Shown here: in pieces, positions 25,026-32,056 of the stretch | How positions within the stretch are numbered: position 1 is the stretch's first letter | Layout of the letters: every line of letters begins with the position of its first letter | DNA from: Caulobacter sp. | GTDB lineage: Bacteria > Pseudomonadota > Alphaproteobacteria > Caulobacterales > Caulobacteraceae | Length of the DNA stretch: 64,000 nt | Direction of reading: 5' to 3' | Assembly: GCF_017744445.1 (NCBI RefSeq) | Contig: NZ_JAGIBH010000004.1 | Span: forward strand, 186,001 to 250,000 | The notes under the pieces: model-generated | The model's input: only the letters and a program-made list of their open reading frames with translations | What the model was told of the DNA's origin: nothing | Database searches by the model: none | Translations under genes and position numbers: made by a program

Positions 25026-26240
25026 TTAGGCGGCGCTGTCCTGGATGGCGACGATGGTCTGGTCGGTGGCCAGGGTCGCGCCGCCGGCGCTGTTGATCTG
25101 GGCCGTGAACGGATAGGTCCGGATCACCGCCTTCTCGCCGTCGTCGGGGGTGTCGCCGGTCAGCTTGATCATCGGCAGGTTGATGACCACGAAGTCGGCG
25201 TTGGCCGTGGCGTCCTCGGTGATGGCCAGCACCAGCGAGGTGGTCGAGCGGCCGTCGAAGATCGACTGCAGCGAAACGCTGTCGAACTTGGCCGTGAACG
25301 AGCCCGATACGGCGAGGCGGCCGCGCTGAATGTCGTCCACGACGTTCGAGCCCACCACGGCGTCGCTGTGGGCGGCGTTGCCGTTGATGGTCACCTGGGC
25401 GCCGGTGACATTGGCCACGGGCGCGCCGTTGACCAGGATCACGCCGTTGACGGCCGTCAGGATGTCGGTGCCCGTCTCGGCGGCCGGCGAGGTCAGCACC
25501 TGGGCGGCGCCTAGGGTGCGGGTGCGGCCGACGGTGTCGAGGCTGATGGTGGCGTTGCCGGTGGCCGGAAGGTTCAGCGCGGCCTGGCCCACCTGCTGGT
25601 CAGCATAGGTTTCCGAGCGGCCCAGGTCCGGATACCACTCCTCGAAGGTGTAGTAGTCGTTGGTGTGGGCGGTCAGCGGGACCAGCGACTTCTTGCCCGA
25701 GACGGCGACCGTGGCGCTGGCGATACTGGTCTCGGCGAACATGGCCGAGCCATTGATCACGCGCACCGTGGCGACCGTGGCGGTCAGGGCGATGACCAGC
25801 AGGTTCTTCTGGGTGTTCAGGGCGTTGAAGGCGCCGGCGGTCAGGCGGACGACGTCACCGATCTTGAAGCCGTCGGTCAGATACGAGCCGGCGGCGCGGG
25901 TCAGGGTCCAGTTCTGGCCCGAGGCGGCGACGCTGATCGTGGCGCCGGTGGCCGAGACGCCCGTGGTCATGTCCTTGCGCAACAGCGAGGCCAGCAGGGC
26001 CGCGTACGAGCCCGGCGACAGCAGGCCGTCGATCTTGCCGGCCGGCTTGACCACGCCCAGGCCAACGCCCGTCGACTGCTGGTGGCTGACGATCTCGTTG
26101 CTTTCGAAGGTGTCCGGCGGGGCCTGGAACACCGAGCTGGTGCGGCGGACGATCTGACCGCCCGTACCGGTCGCGGCGGCGCCGAGGCCGGCCTGCTTCT
26201 TGTAGACGGTCTTCTTGTTGATGCCCTGGGCGACTGCCAT
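25026..26240 (-). CDS. Major tail tube protein
   Basis: 404-residue structural protein of the phage tube family (the MAVAQGINKKTVYKKQAGLG start and the ESNEI-HQQ pattern are typical of Phage_tube_2-like proteins of long-tailed phages). The core is beta-rich; residues about 95-190 form a repeated Ig-like insert (VVRLTAGAFNALNTQKNLLVIALTATVATV), common as surface decoration on tail tubes. A strong AGGAGAAG precedes the ATG. It lies between the tail terminator and the tail chaperone genes. Frame intact. Confidence 0.85.
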   Translation of the reverse strand: MAVAQGINKKTVYKKQAGLGAAATGTGGQIVRRTSSVFQAPPDTFESNEIVSHQQSTGVGLGVVKPAGKIDGLLSPGSYAALLASLLRKDMTTGVSATGATISVAASGQNWTLTRAAGSYLTDGFKIGDVVRLTAGAFNALNTQKNLLVIALTATVATVRVINGSAMFAETSIASATVAVSGKKSLVPLTAHTNDYYTFEEWYPDLGRSETYADQQVGQAALNLPATGNATISLDTVGRTRTLGAAQVLTSPAAETGTDILTAVNGVILVNGAPVANVTGAQVTINGNAAHSDAVVGSNVVDDIQRGRLAVSGSFTAKFDSVSLQSIFDGRSTTSLVLAITEDATANADFVVINLPMIKLTGDTPDDGEKAVIRTYPFTAQINSAGGATLATDQTIVAIQDSAA

Positions 26241-26318
26241 GGGGATCTTCTCCTGGGAAGTTATCGGGATGGGTGGAGGGGCTGGACGGAAGACCGTCCC
26301 TTCGGGCGGAGGCCGCCG

Positions 26319-26723
26319 TCAGCTGGTGATCGTGGCCAGGAACGGGACCTGAACGGGCACGACGTAGCGGTCGCCCTCCAGGATCGCGGCCAGGATGAGA
26401 GGGGTGCGGGCGACCTGGGTGGTCAGGCCGTCGGACGTGAAGGCCGCGCCGCGCGGGAAGGTCGCGCGCAGCAGCTCGATACGAGCGGACAGGTCGGCCA
26501 TGCCGGCGCCCTGCGGCCAGCACAGCGCGACGACGAACATGCCGCCCTGCTGGAAGCCGCGCCCGTACTCGGTGTTGACCGGCGGCTCGAACAGCATCGA
26601 TGCGCGCTGGTACGGCGCGCCCGCCGTCGGCGTGTAGGCGGTGTTCTCCCAAGCAGTGGCCAGGGCGGGGCTCATGGCGGCCAGCGCTGTCTCCAGCGCC
26701 GCGCGGATCTTCAGCACGCTCAT
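26319..26723 (-). CDS. Tail terminator/completion protein (DUF4128-like)
   Basis: 134-residue protein with the pattern of the phage DUF4128 family: IRAALETALAAMSPALATAWENTAYTPTAGAPYQRASML, then GRGFQQGGMFVVALCWPQGAGMADLSARIELLRATFPRG and a closing VPVQVPF strand. In this family it caps the finished tail and normally joins it to the head. I start at ATG 26721-26723, because upstream codons do not match the family. It is the first structural gene of the block, following a 281-bp gap that may hold the structural promoter. Its presence without any head gene is notable. Confidence 0.82.
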   Translation of the reverse strand: MSVLKIRAALETALAAMSPALATAWENTAYTPTAGAPYQRASMLFEPPVNTEYGRGFQQGGMFVVALCWPQGAGMADLSARIELLRATFPRGAAFTSDGLTTQVARTPLILAAILEGDRYVVPVQVPFLATITS

Positions 26724-27004
26724 CGGCGGCCCGCCGGCAGACAGGCGAGCGGAGGCGTTCCCGGAGCCGCATGGCTCCCGGCGACGGGATCGAGGGTCAT
26801 GTCTGGGTTCCTGAACAGGCAGGCGAGACGACAACCCCGCCCTTGAACGAAGGACGGGGTCGCGGGCGGTCCGTCGCTCAAATCGAGCGTCGGGTCCGGA
26901 AGAGATCGAAGGTTCGGATTTTTAGTCTTCGGAGGTCAAAAGCGCCGTCATAGGCACATCTCCGAGAATGATCAGATTAGACCATCTACCTTCCCGACGG
27001 TCAA
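26724..27004. promoter_or_regulatory. Gap between regulatory and structural modules of the phage block
   Basis: 281 bp with no convincing gene, relatively AT-rich near 26.89-27.0 kb. It contains a hairpin (separate entry) and, on the minus strand, a tiny open frame MTALLTSED (start 26957 region) with GGAG eight bases before it. This is the likely site of the promoter for the structural operon, but no sigma-factor box stands out. Confidence 0.4.
26835..26859 (-). terminator. Hairpin between regulatory and structural modules
   Basis: Ten-base-pair stem (26835-26844 with 26850-26859) with one G-U wobble in the minus-strand transcript and a 5-nt loop. It lacks a U-run, so it may be a weak terminator or processing site rather than a strong intrinsic terminator. 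Confidence 0.4.
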
Positions 27005-27652
27005 TCAATTTGCTCGATAAACGTTCCTATTCTTGCGGTCGCGAGCGATCTGCTTGGCCATGGCCACGATCAGGTCCAGAACCTCGACCAGGACTTCGCG
27101 ATTACGGGTGAAAGCGCGGCCGGCGCCCCAGACCGACAGACTGGTCCCCTCGCCCACCACCGAGCGCAGCAGGCGCAAGGCCATGGGCTTGTCGGCCAGC
27201 GACATGGCCACGGCGCGGTCGGCGCGAGCCACGAAGTCCAGCATGCGGGCGCGACGCAGCCGGGCGGCGACGAAGCGGTCGTTGTCGTGGCCGCCGCCCC
27301 CACCGCCACTCAAGCGCCCGGGCTCCAGGCTGGCGGCGCGCAAGTCACGGCCGCGGGCCTCGAAACCGACGCGGTACAGCAGGCCGACGGCATAGTGCGC
27401 GTCGGTGATGCGGCCGCCCTGGCGCAGGCTGCGCAGGCCGTCGCGGCTGGAGATCCGCAAGCCGCCGGCGCCGGTATCGATCTGCTCGCCCCGCGCGCGG
27501 GCCAAAGCCGCGGTCTCGATCAGGCCAGCGGCGATCTCGGCCTCCTCGCTGCGCGCCAGCTGAGCGCCGGCGATACGCAGCACGGTCTCGCGCGCCGCCT
27601 GGCGGGCGGCGGGACTGATGGCCAGGACGGCGGCGCGATCGGCGCGGGCCAT
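27005..27652 (-). CDS. Phage-block regulatory-module protein, unknown function
   Basis: 215-residue soluble protein, arginine/alanine-rich (VARADRAAVL..., GLIETAALARARGEQIDTGAGGLRISSRDGLRSLRQGGRITDAHYAVGLLYRVGFEARGRDL). The DAHYAVGLLYR stretch and the C-terminal RLLRSVVGEGTSL segment are helical and look conserved, but I cannot name the family. The first ATG (27650-27652) has no good ribosome site; an ATT codon 18 codons upstream (27706) has AAGGGG ahead of it and would add ISVQVIRPEGLTSAELAD. It is the third gene of the leftward regulatory operon. Confidence 0.65.
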   Translation of the reverse strand: MARADRAAVLAISPAARQAARETVLRIAGAQLARSEEAEIAAGLIETAALARARGEQIDTGAGGLRISSRDGLRSLRQGGRITDAHYAVGLLYRVGFEARGRDLRAASLEPGRLSGGGGGGHDNDRFVAARLRRARMLDFVARADRAVAMSLADKPMALRLLRSVVGEGTSLSVWGAGRAFTRNREVLVEVLDLIVAMAKQIARDRKNRNVYRAN

Positions 27653-27733
27653 GTCGGCCAGCTCGGCGGAGGTCAGCCCCTCGGGACGGATGACTTGGAC
27701 GCTAATGGCGGTCCCCTTCTCGTTTGGAAAATC

Positions 27734-27949
27734 TCAGCGCCCGAACCGGACGCCGCGTCGGTTTTCGGCCAGGGCGTGGCGCCGGGCCTCGCCGGCGCAG
27801 ACCTGGGCGACGAAGTCGTGGCCTTCACTCTCGGCCAGCATCCGGCCGGCGGCGCGGATGATGGCGCACAGCATCGGCTTGCGTGGCCCGCAGGCCTGGA
27901 CGGCGCGGTCGATGGCCCCTTGCGCGACCTCGTCCTGCAGGCCGCTCAC
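27734..27949 (-). CDS. Small protein of the phage regulatory operon
   Basis: 71-residue protein (VSGLQDEVAQGAIDRAVQACGPRKPMLCAIIRAAGRMLAESEGHDFVAQVCAGEARRHALAE) predicted helical, with no membrane segment. The start is taken as GTG 27947-27949, whose first bases overlap the preceding stop codon (GTGA), implying translational coupling. Not recognised; position suggests a regulator or accessory factor of the phage block. Confidence 0.6.
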   Translation of the reverse strand: MSGLQDEVAQGAIDRAVQACGPRKPMLCAIIRAAGRMLAESEGHDFVAQVCAGEARRHALAENRRGVRFGR

Positions 27950-28359
27950 CCGCCCTGCTCCTCCAGGACGGCGCGGCCGGCCGCCGTCAGGCTGACCCGG
28001 CACGGACGACCGCCGAGACGCTCGACCAGGCCGATCAGGCGCGCGGCCTGGGCGCGGTCGCTGCCGGCCGACAGGCTGACGGCCATCTCGTCGGCCAGGT
28101 CCGCCAGGGTCAGCGGGCCGTCGGCCAGGGCCTCCAGCACGGCCAGCACCTTGGCCGGCACGACAGGCTCATCCGGCAGGACGCCGAACAGGCGGGTGCG
28201 GATCGCCTCCGACAGCGCGTAGCGGTCAGGGCGCGGATCGCCCATCAGCAGGCCGGTGAGAATGGCGCGCGGGCGCCGACGGTCGGCCTCGGTGCGGCGG
28301 GCCGTATAGACGTGAAAGGTCGCATGACCGGCCGGACCGGTCGCGTGGATCGGAATCAT
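27946..28359 (-). CDS. Winged-helix-like regulator of the phage block
   Basis: 137-residue protein. The C-terminal half (VLAVLEALADGPLTLADLADEMAVSLSAGSDRAQAARLIGLVERLGGRPCRVSLTAAGRAVLEEQ) has the spacing of a MarR-like winged helix: helix, helix-turn-helix, wing. The N-terminus is basic. ATG 28357-28359 has AGGAAG eight bases upstream. It is the first gene of the leftward operon and is divergent from the XRE gene, with two abutting operator-like sites between them, the arrangement of a phage genetic switch. The DNA-binding role is inferred. Confidence 0.65.
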   Translation of the reverse strand: MIPIHATGPAGHATFHVYTARRTEADRRRPRAILTGLLMGDPRPDRYALSEAIRTRLFGVLPDEPVVPAKVLAVLEALADGPLTLADLADEMAVSLSAGSDRAQAARLIGLVERLGGRPCRVSLTAAGRAVLEEQGG

Positions 28360-28454
28360 CTGGAGCTTCCTGCGGCTTGAGCCGATGGATGGGGAATTTC
28401 GGGGGAGACCCCGCCCGGCTCGCGTCGCCAGGGCGAAGTTCTCGGAATATCCAA

Positions 28455-28488
28455 TTTGTACCAAATACAAATTTGCATGGCAAGCAAA
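28455..28488. promoter_or_regulatory. Two abutting 17-bp operator-like palindromes in the switch region
   Basis: Site A 28455-28471 reads TTTGT-N7-ACAAA and site B 28472-28488 reads TTTGC-N7-GCAAA; they touch without a gap. Extended arms are perfect (AATTTGTA/TACAAATT for A with 5-bp spacer; AAATTTGC/GCAAATTT for B with 7-bp spacer). They lie in the 181-bp gap between the divergent regulator genes, so one protein binding here could control both promoters. Confidence 0.75.
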
Positions 28489-28540
28489 TTTTGTGTTTAA
28501 TGGCCGGACATTCTCCCTTTCGCTCGCATCTGGGATTTGC

Positions 28541-28885
28541 ATGACACCCGACCGGCAGGCCAAGGCGAAACGGCGCGGCAAGACCTTCATCCGCGCCTGG
28601 CGCAAGCATCGCGACCTGAACCTGGAGCAGGCCGTCGAACGGCTGGAGCTGGAGGTCGGCTACCCCTATTCGGTAGCCCAGCTGTCGCGTGTCGAACGCG
28701 GCGAGACCGGCTATTCGCAGGACGTGCTGGAAGCGCTGGCGACCATCTATCGCTGCGAGCCTGCCGACCTGATCATGCGGGATCCGGAAGCCTCCGAAGG
28801 AATCTGGTCGATCTGGGACCAGCTCCAGCCCGTTCAGCGGCTGCAACTGGTCGAGATCGGACAAACCCTGAAAAAGGTGGGATAA
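28541..28885 (+). CDS. XRE-family helix-turn-helix regulator
   Basis: 114-residue DNA-binding protein of the Cro/CI type: FIRAWRKHRDLNLEQAVERLELEVGYPYSVAQLSRVERGETGYSQDVLEALATIYRCEPADLIMRDP is a complete XRE domain with the R-x-E-x-G recognition-helix region. No peptidase or dimerisation domain is fused, so it is not a LexA/CI-type cleavable repressor. Start is ATG 28541, with only a weak ribosome site. It is the only rightward gene of the phage block, divergent from the winged-helix operon, and is the best candidate for binding the TTTGY-N7-RCAAA sites. Confidence 0.85.
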   Translation: MTPDRQAKAKRRGKTFIRAWRKHRDLNLEQAVERLELEVGYPYSVAQLSRVERGETGYSQDVLEALATIYRCEPADLIMRDPEASEGIWSIWDQLQPVQRLQLVEIGQTLKKVG

Positions 28886-28892
28886 TTCCCAC

Positions 28893-29147
28893 CTAGTCCA
28901 ACGCCAGGATCTCGCCCTGGCGCGCGATCAGCGCAGGCTTGCCCCAAAGGCCTGACAGCGGCTCGCCCCGCACGCGATACAGCGCCACGCCCGACGATCG
29001 CCGCCCCAGGACCTCCATCTCACGCCGGGCATCCTCCTCGAAGTAGCACTCCCGAACCTCGGTCGGCTGGAGCGTTCCACCCCGCCTCCCGAACGCCTGT
29101 ACGCAGAACCGCGTCACCGCGAACACGACAACCTCCGCCTTCAACAC
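28893..29147 (-). CDS. Small protein under the same operator type, unknown function
   Basis: 84-residue protein if started at GTG 29147 (LKAEVVVFAVTRFCVQAFGRRGGTLQPTEVRECYFEEDARREMEVLGRRSSGVALYRVRGEPLSGLWGKPALIA): alpha/beta, with a reasonable coding character throughout. The exact start is uncertain; an ATG at 29246 gives 33 more residues but would run through an operator-like site. Convergent with the XRE gene, 7 bp apart. Two TTTGC-N7-GCAAM sites lie upstream, tying it to the phage block. Family not recognised. Confidence 0.55.
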   Translation of the reverse strand: MLKAEVVVFAVTRFCVQAFGRRGGTLQPTEVRECYFEEDARREMEVLGRRSSGVALYRVRGEPLSGLWGKPALIARQGEILALD

Positions 29148-29224
29148 CCCTACTCTGCACGCCTCTTTCGCGTGAGTCGACGGGTCGCGGCGGCGCGTAC
29201 GTCCGAGTCTGACGTGTGTTAATT

Positions 29225-29277
29225 TTTGCACATGAGGCAAATTCAAGAGTACGAGTTAGATTTGCATGTAGCGCAAC
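29225..29277. promoter_or_regulatory. Two further TTTGC-N7-GCAAM operator-like sites
   Basis: Site C 29225-29241 (TTTGC-N7-GCAAA) and site D 29261-29277 (TTTGC-N7-GCAAC) share the arms and 7-bp spacer of sites A and B at 28455-28488. They precede the 84-residue gene and lie between it and the tRNA gene. Confidence 0.6.
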
Positions 29278-29334
29278 GATGCCACCACAGCTCAGCAGCG
29301 GCGCGCAGGCTTCAGCACTATAAGGGAGAAGGTT

Positions 29335-29410
29335 TGGTAGGCCTGGAGGGACTCGAACCCCCAACCAGACCGTTATGAGCGGTCGGCTCTAACCATTGAG
29401 CTACAGGCCC
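29335..29410 (-). tRNA. tRNA with CAT anticodon (Ile2 or elongator Met)
   Basis: 76-nt cloverleaf on the minus strand with encoded CCA (29337-29335). Anticodon stem GACCG/CGGTC encloses CTCATAA, anticodon CAT. The T-arm carries GGTTCGAGTCC. The short D-loop (AGCTCAATGGTTAGAGC) resembles the lysidine-modified tRNA-Ile2 more than elongator tRNA-Met, so Ile2 is favoured, but the two cannot be separated with certainty by eye. The phage block lies just beyond its 3' end. Confidence 0.93.
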
Positions 29411-29559
29411 GCGCGAATACGGGTGAGCGTACGCGAGAGCCGGCGAATAACATGAGCCGAACGCCGCTTAAAGCTCCGGTTCAGGTTGATGCTGTCACCA
29501 AAGGAACCATAGCTGTCCGGCGTCGCTTTCCTGCGCCGGATCGCCCTGGAGAAAGAACG

Positions 29560-30312
29560 ATGACCAACACCGCTCGCCGCCTGACTTCGATGGCCCTGCC
29601 TGCCCTGATCGGCGGCGCGTTGCTGATGGGCGCAGCCGCTCCGGCCTTGGCCCAGAGCTCCACCGAGGCGGCTTTCAAGGCCACGACCTTCAGCCTGTCG
29701 GCCTATGGCGAGACCCGCGTGGCGCCGGACATGGCCACCATCAATCTGGGCGTCCAGACCGAAGCCACCAGCGCTTCCAGCGCCCTCAAGGCCAATGGCG
29801 AGCGCATGAACCAGGTGATGGCCGCGCTGAAGAAGGCCGGCGTCGCCGAACGCGACATCCAGACTTCGAACCTGAACATCAACGCCCAGTATGCCTATGA
29901 GCAGAACCAGCCGCCCCGCCTGACCGGCTATCAGGCCTCGAACCAGGTGACGATCACGGTGCGTGACCTGTCCAAGCTGGGCGCGACGGTGGACGCTACG
30001 GTCAATGCCGGCACCAACACGGTCAACGGCATCAGCTTTGGCCTGATCAATCCGCAGGCGGCCGAGGACGCCGCCCGCCTGGAGGCCGTCAAGGCCCTGC
30101 AGGCCAAGGCCGAGCTGTACGGCCGCGCCACGGGCTACAAGACCGTGCGCCTGGTCAATCTGAGCGAAGGCGGCGGCTACATGCCCGCGCCGCCGCCGGT
30201 GCCGATGATGGCCTTCGCCGGCAAGCGCGAGATGGCCGACTCGACCAGCATCGCCGGCGGCGAGCTGAAGGTCCGCATCGACGTCAGCGCGGTCTACGAA
30301 GTCTCGAAGTAA
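29560..30312 (+). CDS. Periplasmic SIMPL-domain (DUF541) protein
   Basis: 250-residue secreted protein. The signal peptide ends at PALAQ (about residue 32). The rest is one SIMPL/DUF541 domain: FSLSAYGETRVAPDMATINLGVQTEATSASSALKANGERMNQVMAALKKAGVAERDIQTSNLNINAQY, with the usual RLTGYQASNQVTITVRDL and the closing LKVRIDVSAVYEV strand. Family members are periplasmic or outer-membrane-associated oligomers of poorly known role, some linked to oxidative stress. GGAGAAAG precedes ATG 29560. It is monocistronic, ended by a clear hairpin terminator. Confidence 0.9.
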   Translation: MTNTARRLTSMALPALIGGALLMGAAAPALAQSSTEAAFKATTFSLSAYGETRVAPDMATINLGVQTEATSASSALKANGERMNQVMAALKKAGVAERDIQTSNLNINAQYAYEQNQPPRLTGYQASNQVTITVRDLSKLGATVDATVNAGTNTVNGISFGLINPQAAEDAARLEAVKALQAKAELYGRATGYKTVRLVNLSEGGGYMPAPPPVPMMAFAGKREMADSTSIAGGELKVRIDVSAVYEVSK

Positions 30313-30336
30313 GTCCGCTCCCCGAGCAGGCACGAA

Positions 30337-30370
30337 AAAGCCGCCGTCGGGACAGCCCGGCGGCGGCTTT
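30337..30370. terminator. Bidirectional rho-independent terminator
   Basis: Perfect 10-bp stem AAAGCCGCCG (30337-30346 with 30361-30370) with an inner CGGG/CCCG stem, flanked by A-run and T-run. It sits between the convergent SIMPL gene and panD-distal lipoprotein gene, serving both strands. Confidence 0.85.
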
Positions 30371-30381
30371 GATGCTTCAGG

Positions 30382-30843
30382 CTAGAAGCCGGCTTTCTTA
30401 AAAGCCCGCTCGACCCGATTCTTGATCTCCAGCCCCGGCAGGGCGCGCTCGCCCTCCATGACGGCGACATAGGTCAGGTTACGCGGCGGCTTGCCCTCGC
30501 CGGTCGGCACCGGGCCGATCGACCAGCCGACGGTGTTGGCGGCGGCCGCGGGGCTGGGGCAGCTGATGAAGCGGGCTGGCTTGCCCAGGCTGGCCTTGAG
30601 CAAGTCCTCGGCCGTGGTCTGGCCACCCTCGCAGTCGGGCAGGTTGCGCGAGCAGGTGACATAGCCGCCGCCGCGCCAGACCAGCTTGCCGTCGGCGTCG
30701 GCGATGACCACGCAGGTCGAGGGCGAGCCGATCGACTTGCCGACCGACTGCGTCAGGATGCTCTCATCGACGCCGTCCGGCAGTTTGCCCGAACAGGCCG
30801 ACAGACCCAGGGCCGCCAGCCCTACCAGCGCGATGCGACGCAT
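30382..30843 (-). CDS. Predicted lipoprotein downstream of panD
   Basis: 153-residue protein with lipobox LSAC ([17 protein letters not shown]). The mature part contains several cysteines (STCVVIADADGK, YVTCSRNLPDCEGG, FISCPSP) that could form disulphides in the periplasm. Its ATG overlaps the panD stop (TGATG), so it is translationally coupled to panD, though a functional tie to pantothenate synthesis is not obvious. Family not recognised. Confidence 0.78.
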   Translation of the reverse strand: MRRIALVGLAALGLSACSGKLPDGVDESILTQSVGKSIGSPSTCVVIADADGKLVWRGGGYVTCSRNLPDCEGGQTTAEDLLKASLGKPARFISCPSPAAAANTVGWSIGPVPTGEGKPPRNLTYVAVMEGERALPGLEIKNRVERAFKKAGF

Positions 30844-31199
30844 CAGGCCGCCTTCTTGATCTGGTTGCCCTCTTCCAGCAGCACGACGGTCGGGGCGTAG
30901 TTGCGCGCCTCTTCCGCGGCCATCTGGCAGTAGGTGACGACGATGACGAGGTCGTTCTTCTGCACCAGGCGCGCGGCGGCGCCGTTGACACCGATCACCT
31001 TGGAGCCGCGCGGGGCCTCGATGGCGTAGGTGGTGAAGCGCGCGCCGTTGGTGATGTTCAGCACGTCGACCTGCTCATTGGGCAGGATGCCCGAGGCGTC
31101 CAACAGGTCGCGGTCGATGGCGATCGAGCCTTCGTAGTCGAGGTCGGCCTGGGTCACCGTGGCGCGGTGCAGCTTGGCCTTGAGCATGGTGAGCAGCAT
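30843..31199 (-). CDS. panD: Aspartate 1-decarboxylase
   Basis: 118-residue pyruvoyl enzyme making beta-alanine for pantothenate and coenzyme A. The self-cleavage site is seen in DYEGSIAID (Gly-Ser bond, Ser becomes the pyruvoyl group), with [10 protein letters not shown] before it and [13 protein letters not shown] and [23 protein letters not shown] after it. I start at ATG 31197-31199 ([12 protein letters not shown]), equal to the usual MxRTMLxxKLHR N-terminus; an ATG 12 nt later is possible. First gene of a two-gene operon with the downstream lipoprotein. Confidence 0.95.
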   Translation of the reverse strand: MLLTMLKAKLHRATVTQADLDYEGSIAIDRDLLDASGILPNEQVDVLNITNGARFTTYAIEAPRGSKVIGVNGAAARLVQKNDLVIVVTYCQMAAEEARNYAPTVVLLEEGNQIKKAA

Positions 31200-31388
31200 G
31201 GCGGGGAAGCCTATCCCTTTGAATGGTTGGGGTTCTTCCGGGCCGCCACACACAAGGCCCGCGAATACATGTCACGCATATAGCATGAAGCCTTCGCGGT
31301 TCAATCGCACTGCAACATGGCGACAAAGGTTAACAGCGCGGCATTTTCACGTTAGGGTTTGACCGAACGCGGTTCTGTGGGGGAAGCC

Positions 31389-32054
31389 ATGCGTCATGGG
31401 AAGTGGTGGGCGACGACGGGGGCCGTCGTCGTCGCCATGGTCGCGGGGGCGACCTGGATATCGACCAGCCGGGCTCAGACCCGGGACGCGACCGGGGCGC
31501 CGATCCCCGGCGCCGCCGCGCCGCGTCCGGCCATCCGACCCGGTATCGCGGCCTTCGTGGCCCCGCCGCGTCCGCGCGTGGACTGGCAGGGCGCGGTCGG
31601 CGGCCTGAGGCAGTCGGGCGGCCTGGGCGAGAACCTGGGCGGCAACCTGAACCGCCAGCAGGTCGACATCACCGCCGTGCCGATCCTGTTGCCCACCGAC
31701 GCCAAGCTGGCCGGCAATGCGCGGATCTACAGCTTCGGCGACTACTACACGATCACGGCCGACACGGCCGGCGGCGGGGTGTCGTTCAGCGGCACGACGA
31801 CCACCGTGCCGATGCCGGCGAGCAAGCCGCTGAAGATCGACAGCGGCCCCGAGCAGTTGACCGTCCAGCGCACGGTCGACGGCCAGCTGGCCAGCTTCGT
31901 GCGCTACGGGGTGCTTTACACGGTGGAGATCCGCTGCGACGCGCCCAGCGACCCGCGCTGCGTCGATGACAACTACGTCCTGGGCCTGGTCGGCAAGACC
32001 ACCGCCGTGGTCATGGGCAAGGCCGCGCGGCAGGCCGCAGGGCTGGGAGGTTGA
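31389..32054 (+). CDS. Secreted or membrane-anchored protein of unknown function
   Basis: 221-residue protein. An N-terminal hydrophobic segment (WATTGAVVVAMVAGATWI) is a signal peptide or anchor, followed by a proline/alanine-rich linker and a compact beta-rich domain (VDITAVPILLPTDAKLAGNARIYSFGDYYTITADTAGGGVSFSGTTTTVPM ... VLYTVEIRCDAPSDPRCVDDNYVLGLVGKTTAVVMGK) with one cysteine pair. ATG 31389 has GGGGGAAG before it. It is followed two bases later by the M23 lipoprotein gene, so they form an operon and may act together at the cell envelope. Not a family I can name. Confidence 0.75.
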   Translation: MRHGKWWATTGAVVVAMVAGATWISTSRAQTRDATGAPIPGAAAPRPAIRPGIAAFVAPPRPRVDWQGAVGGLRQSGGLGENLGGNLNRQQVDITAVPILLPTDAKLAGNARIYSFGDYYTITADTAGGGVSFSGTTTTVPMPASKPLKIDSGPEQLTVQRTVDGQLASFVRYGVLYTVEIRCDAPSDPRCVDDNYVLGLVGKTTAVVMGKAARQAAGLGG

Positions 32055-32056
32055 TC

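Noticed and set aside
28472-28488. TTTGCA in the phage switch region as a MalI operator
   Set aside because: Here it is one arm of an inverted TTTGC-N7-GCAAA palindrome, unlike the direct repeats in the maltose promoters.
14839-29147. Gene transfer agent cluster
   Set aside because: The block lacks portal, capsid, protease and the typical DUF2460/DUF2163/NlpC tail-hub genes of RcGTA-like clusters.
14839-29410. Complete integrated prophage with att sites
   Set aside because: No integrase, replication or head gene, and no repeat of the tRNA 3' end was found at the left edge.
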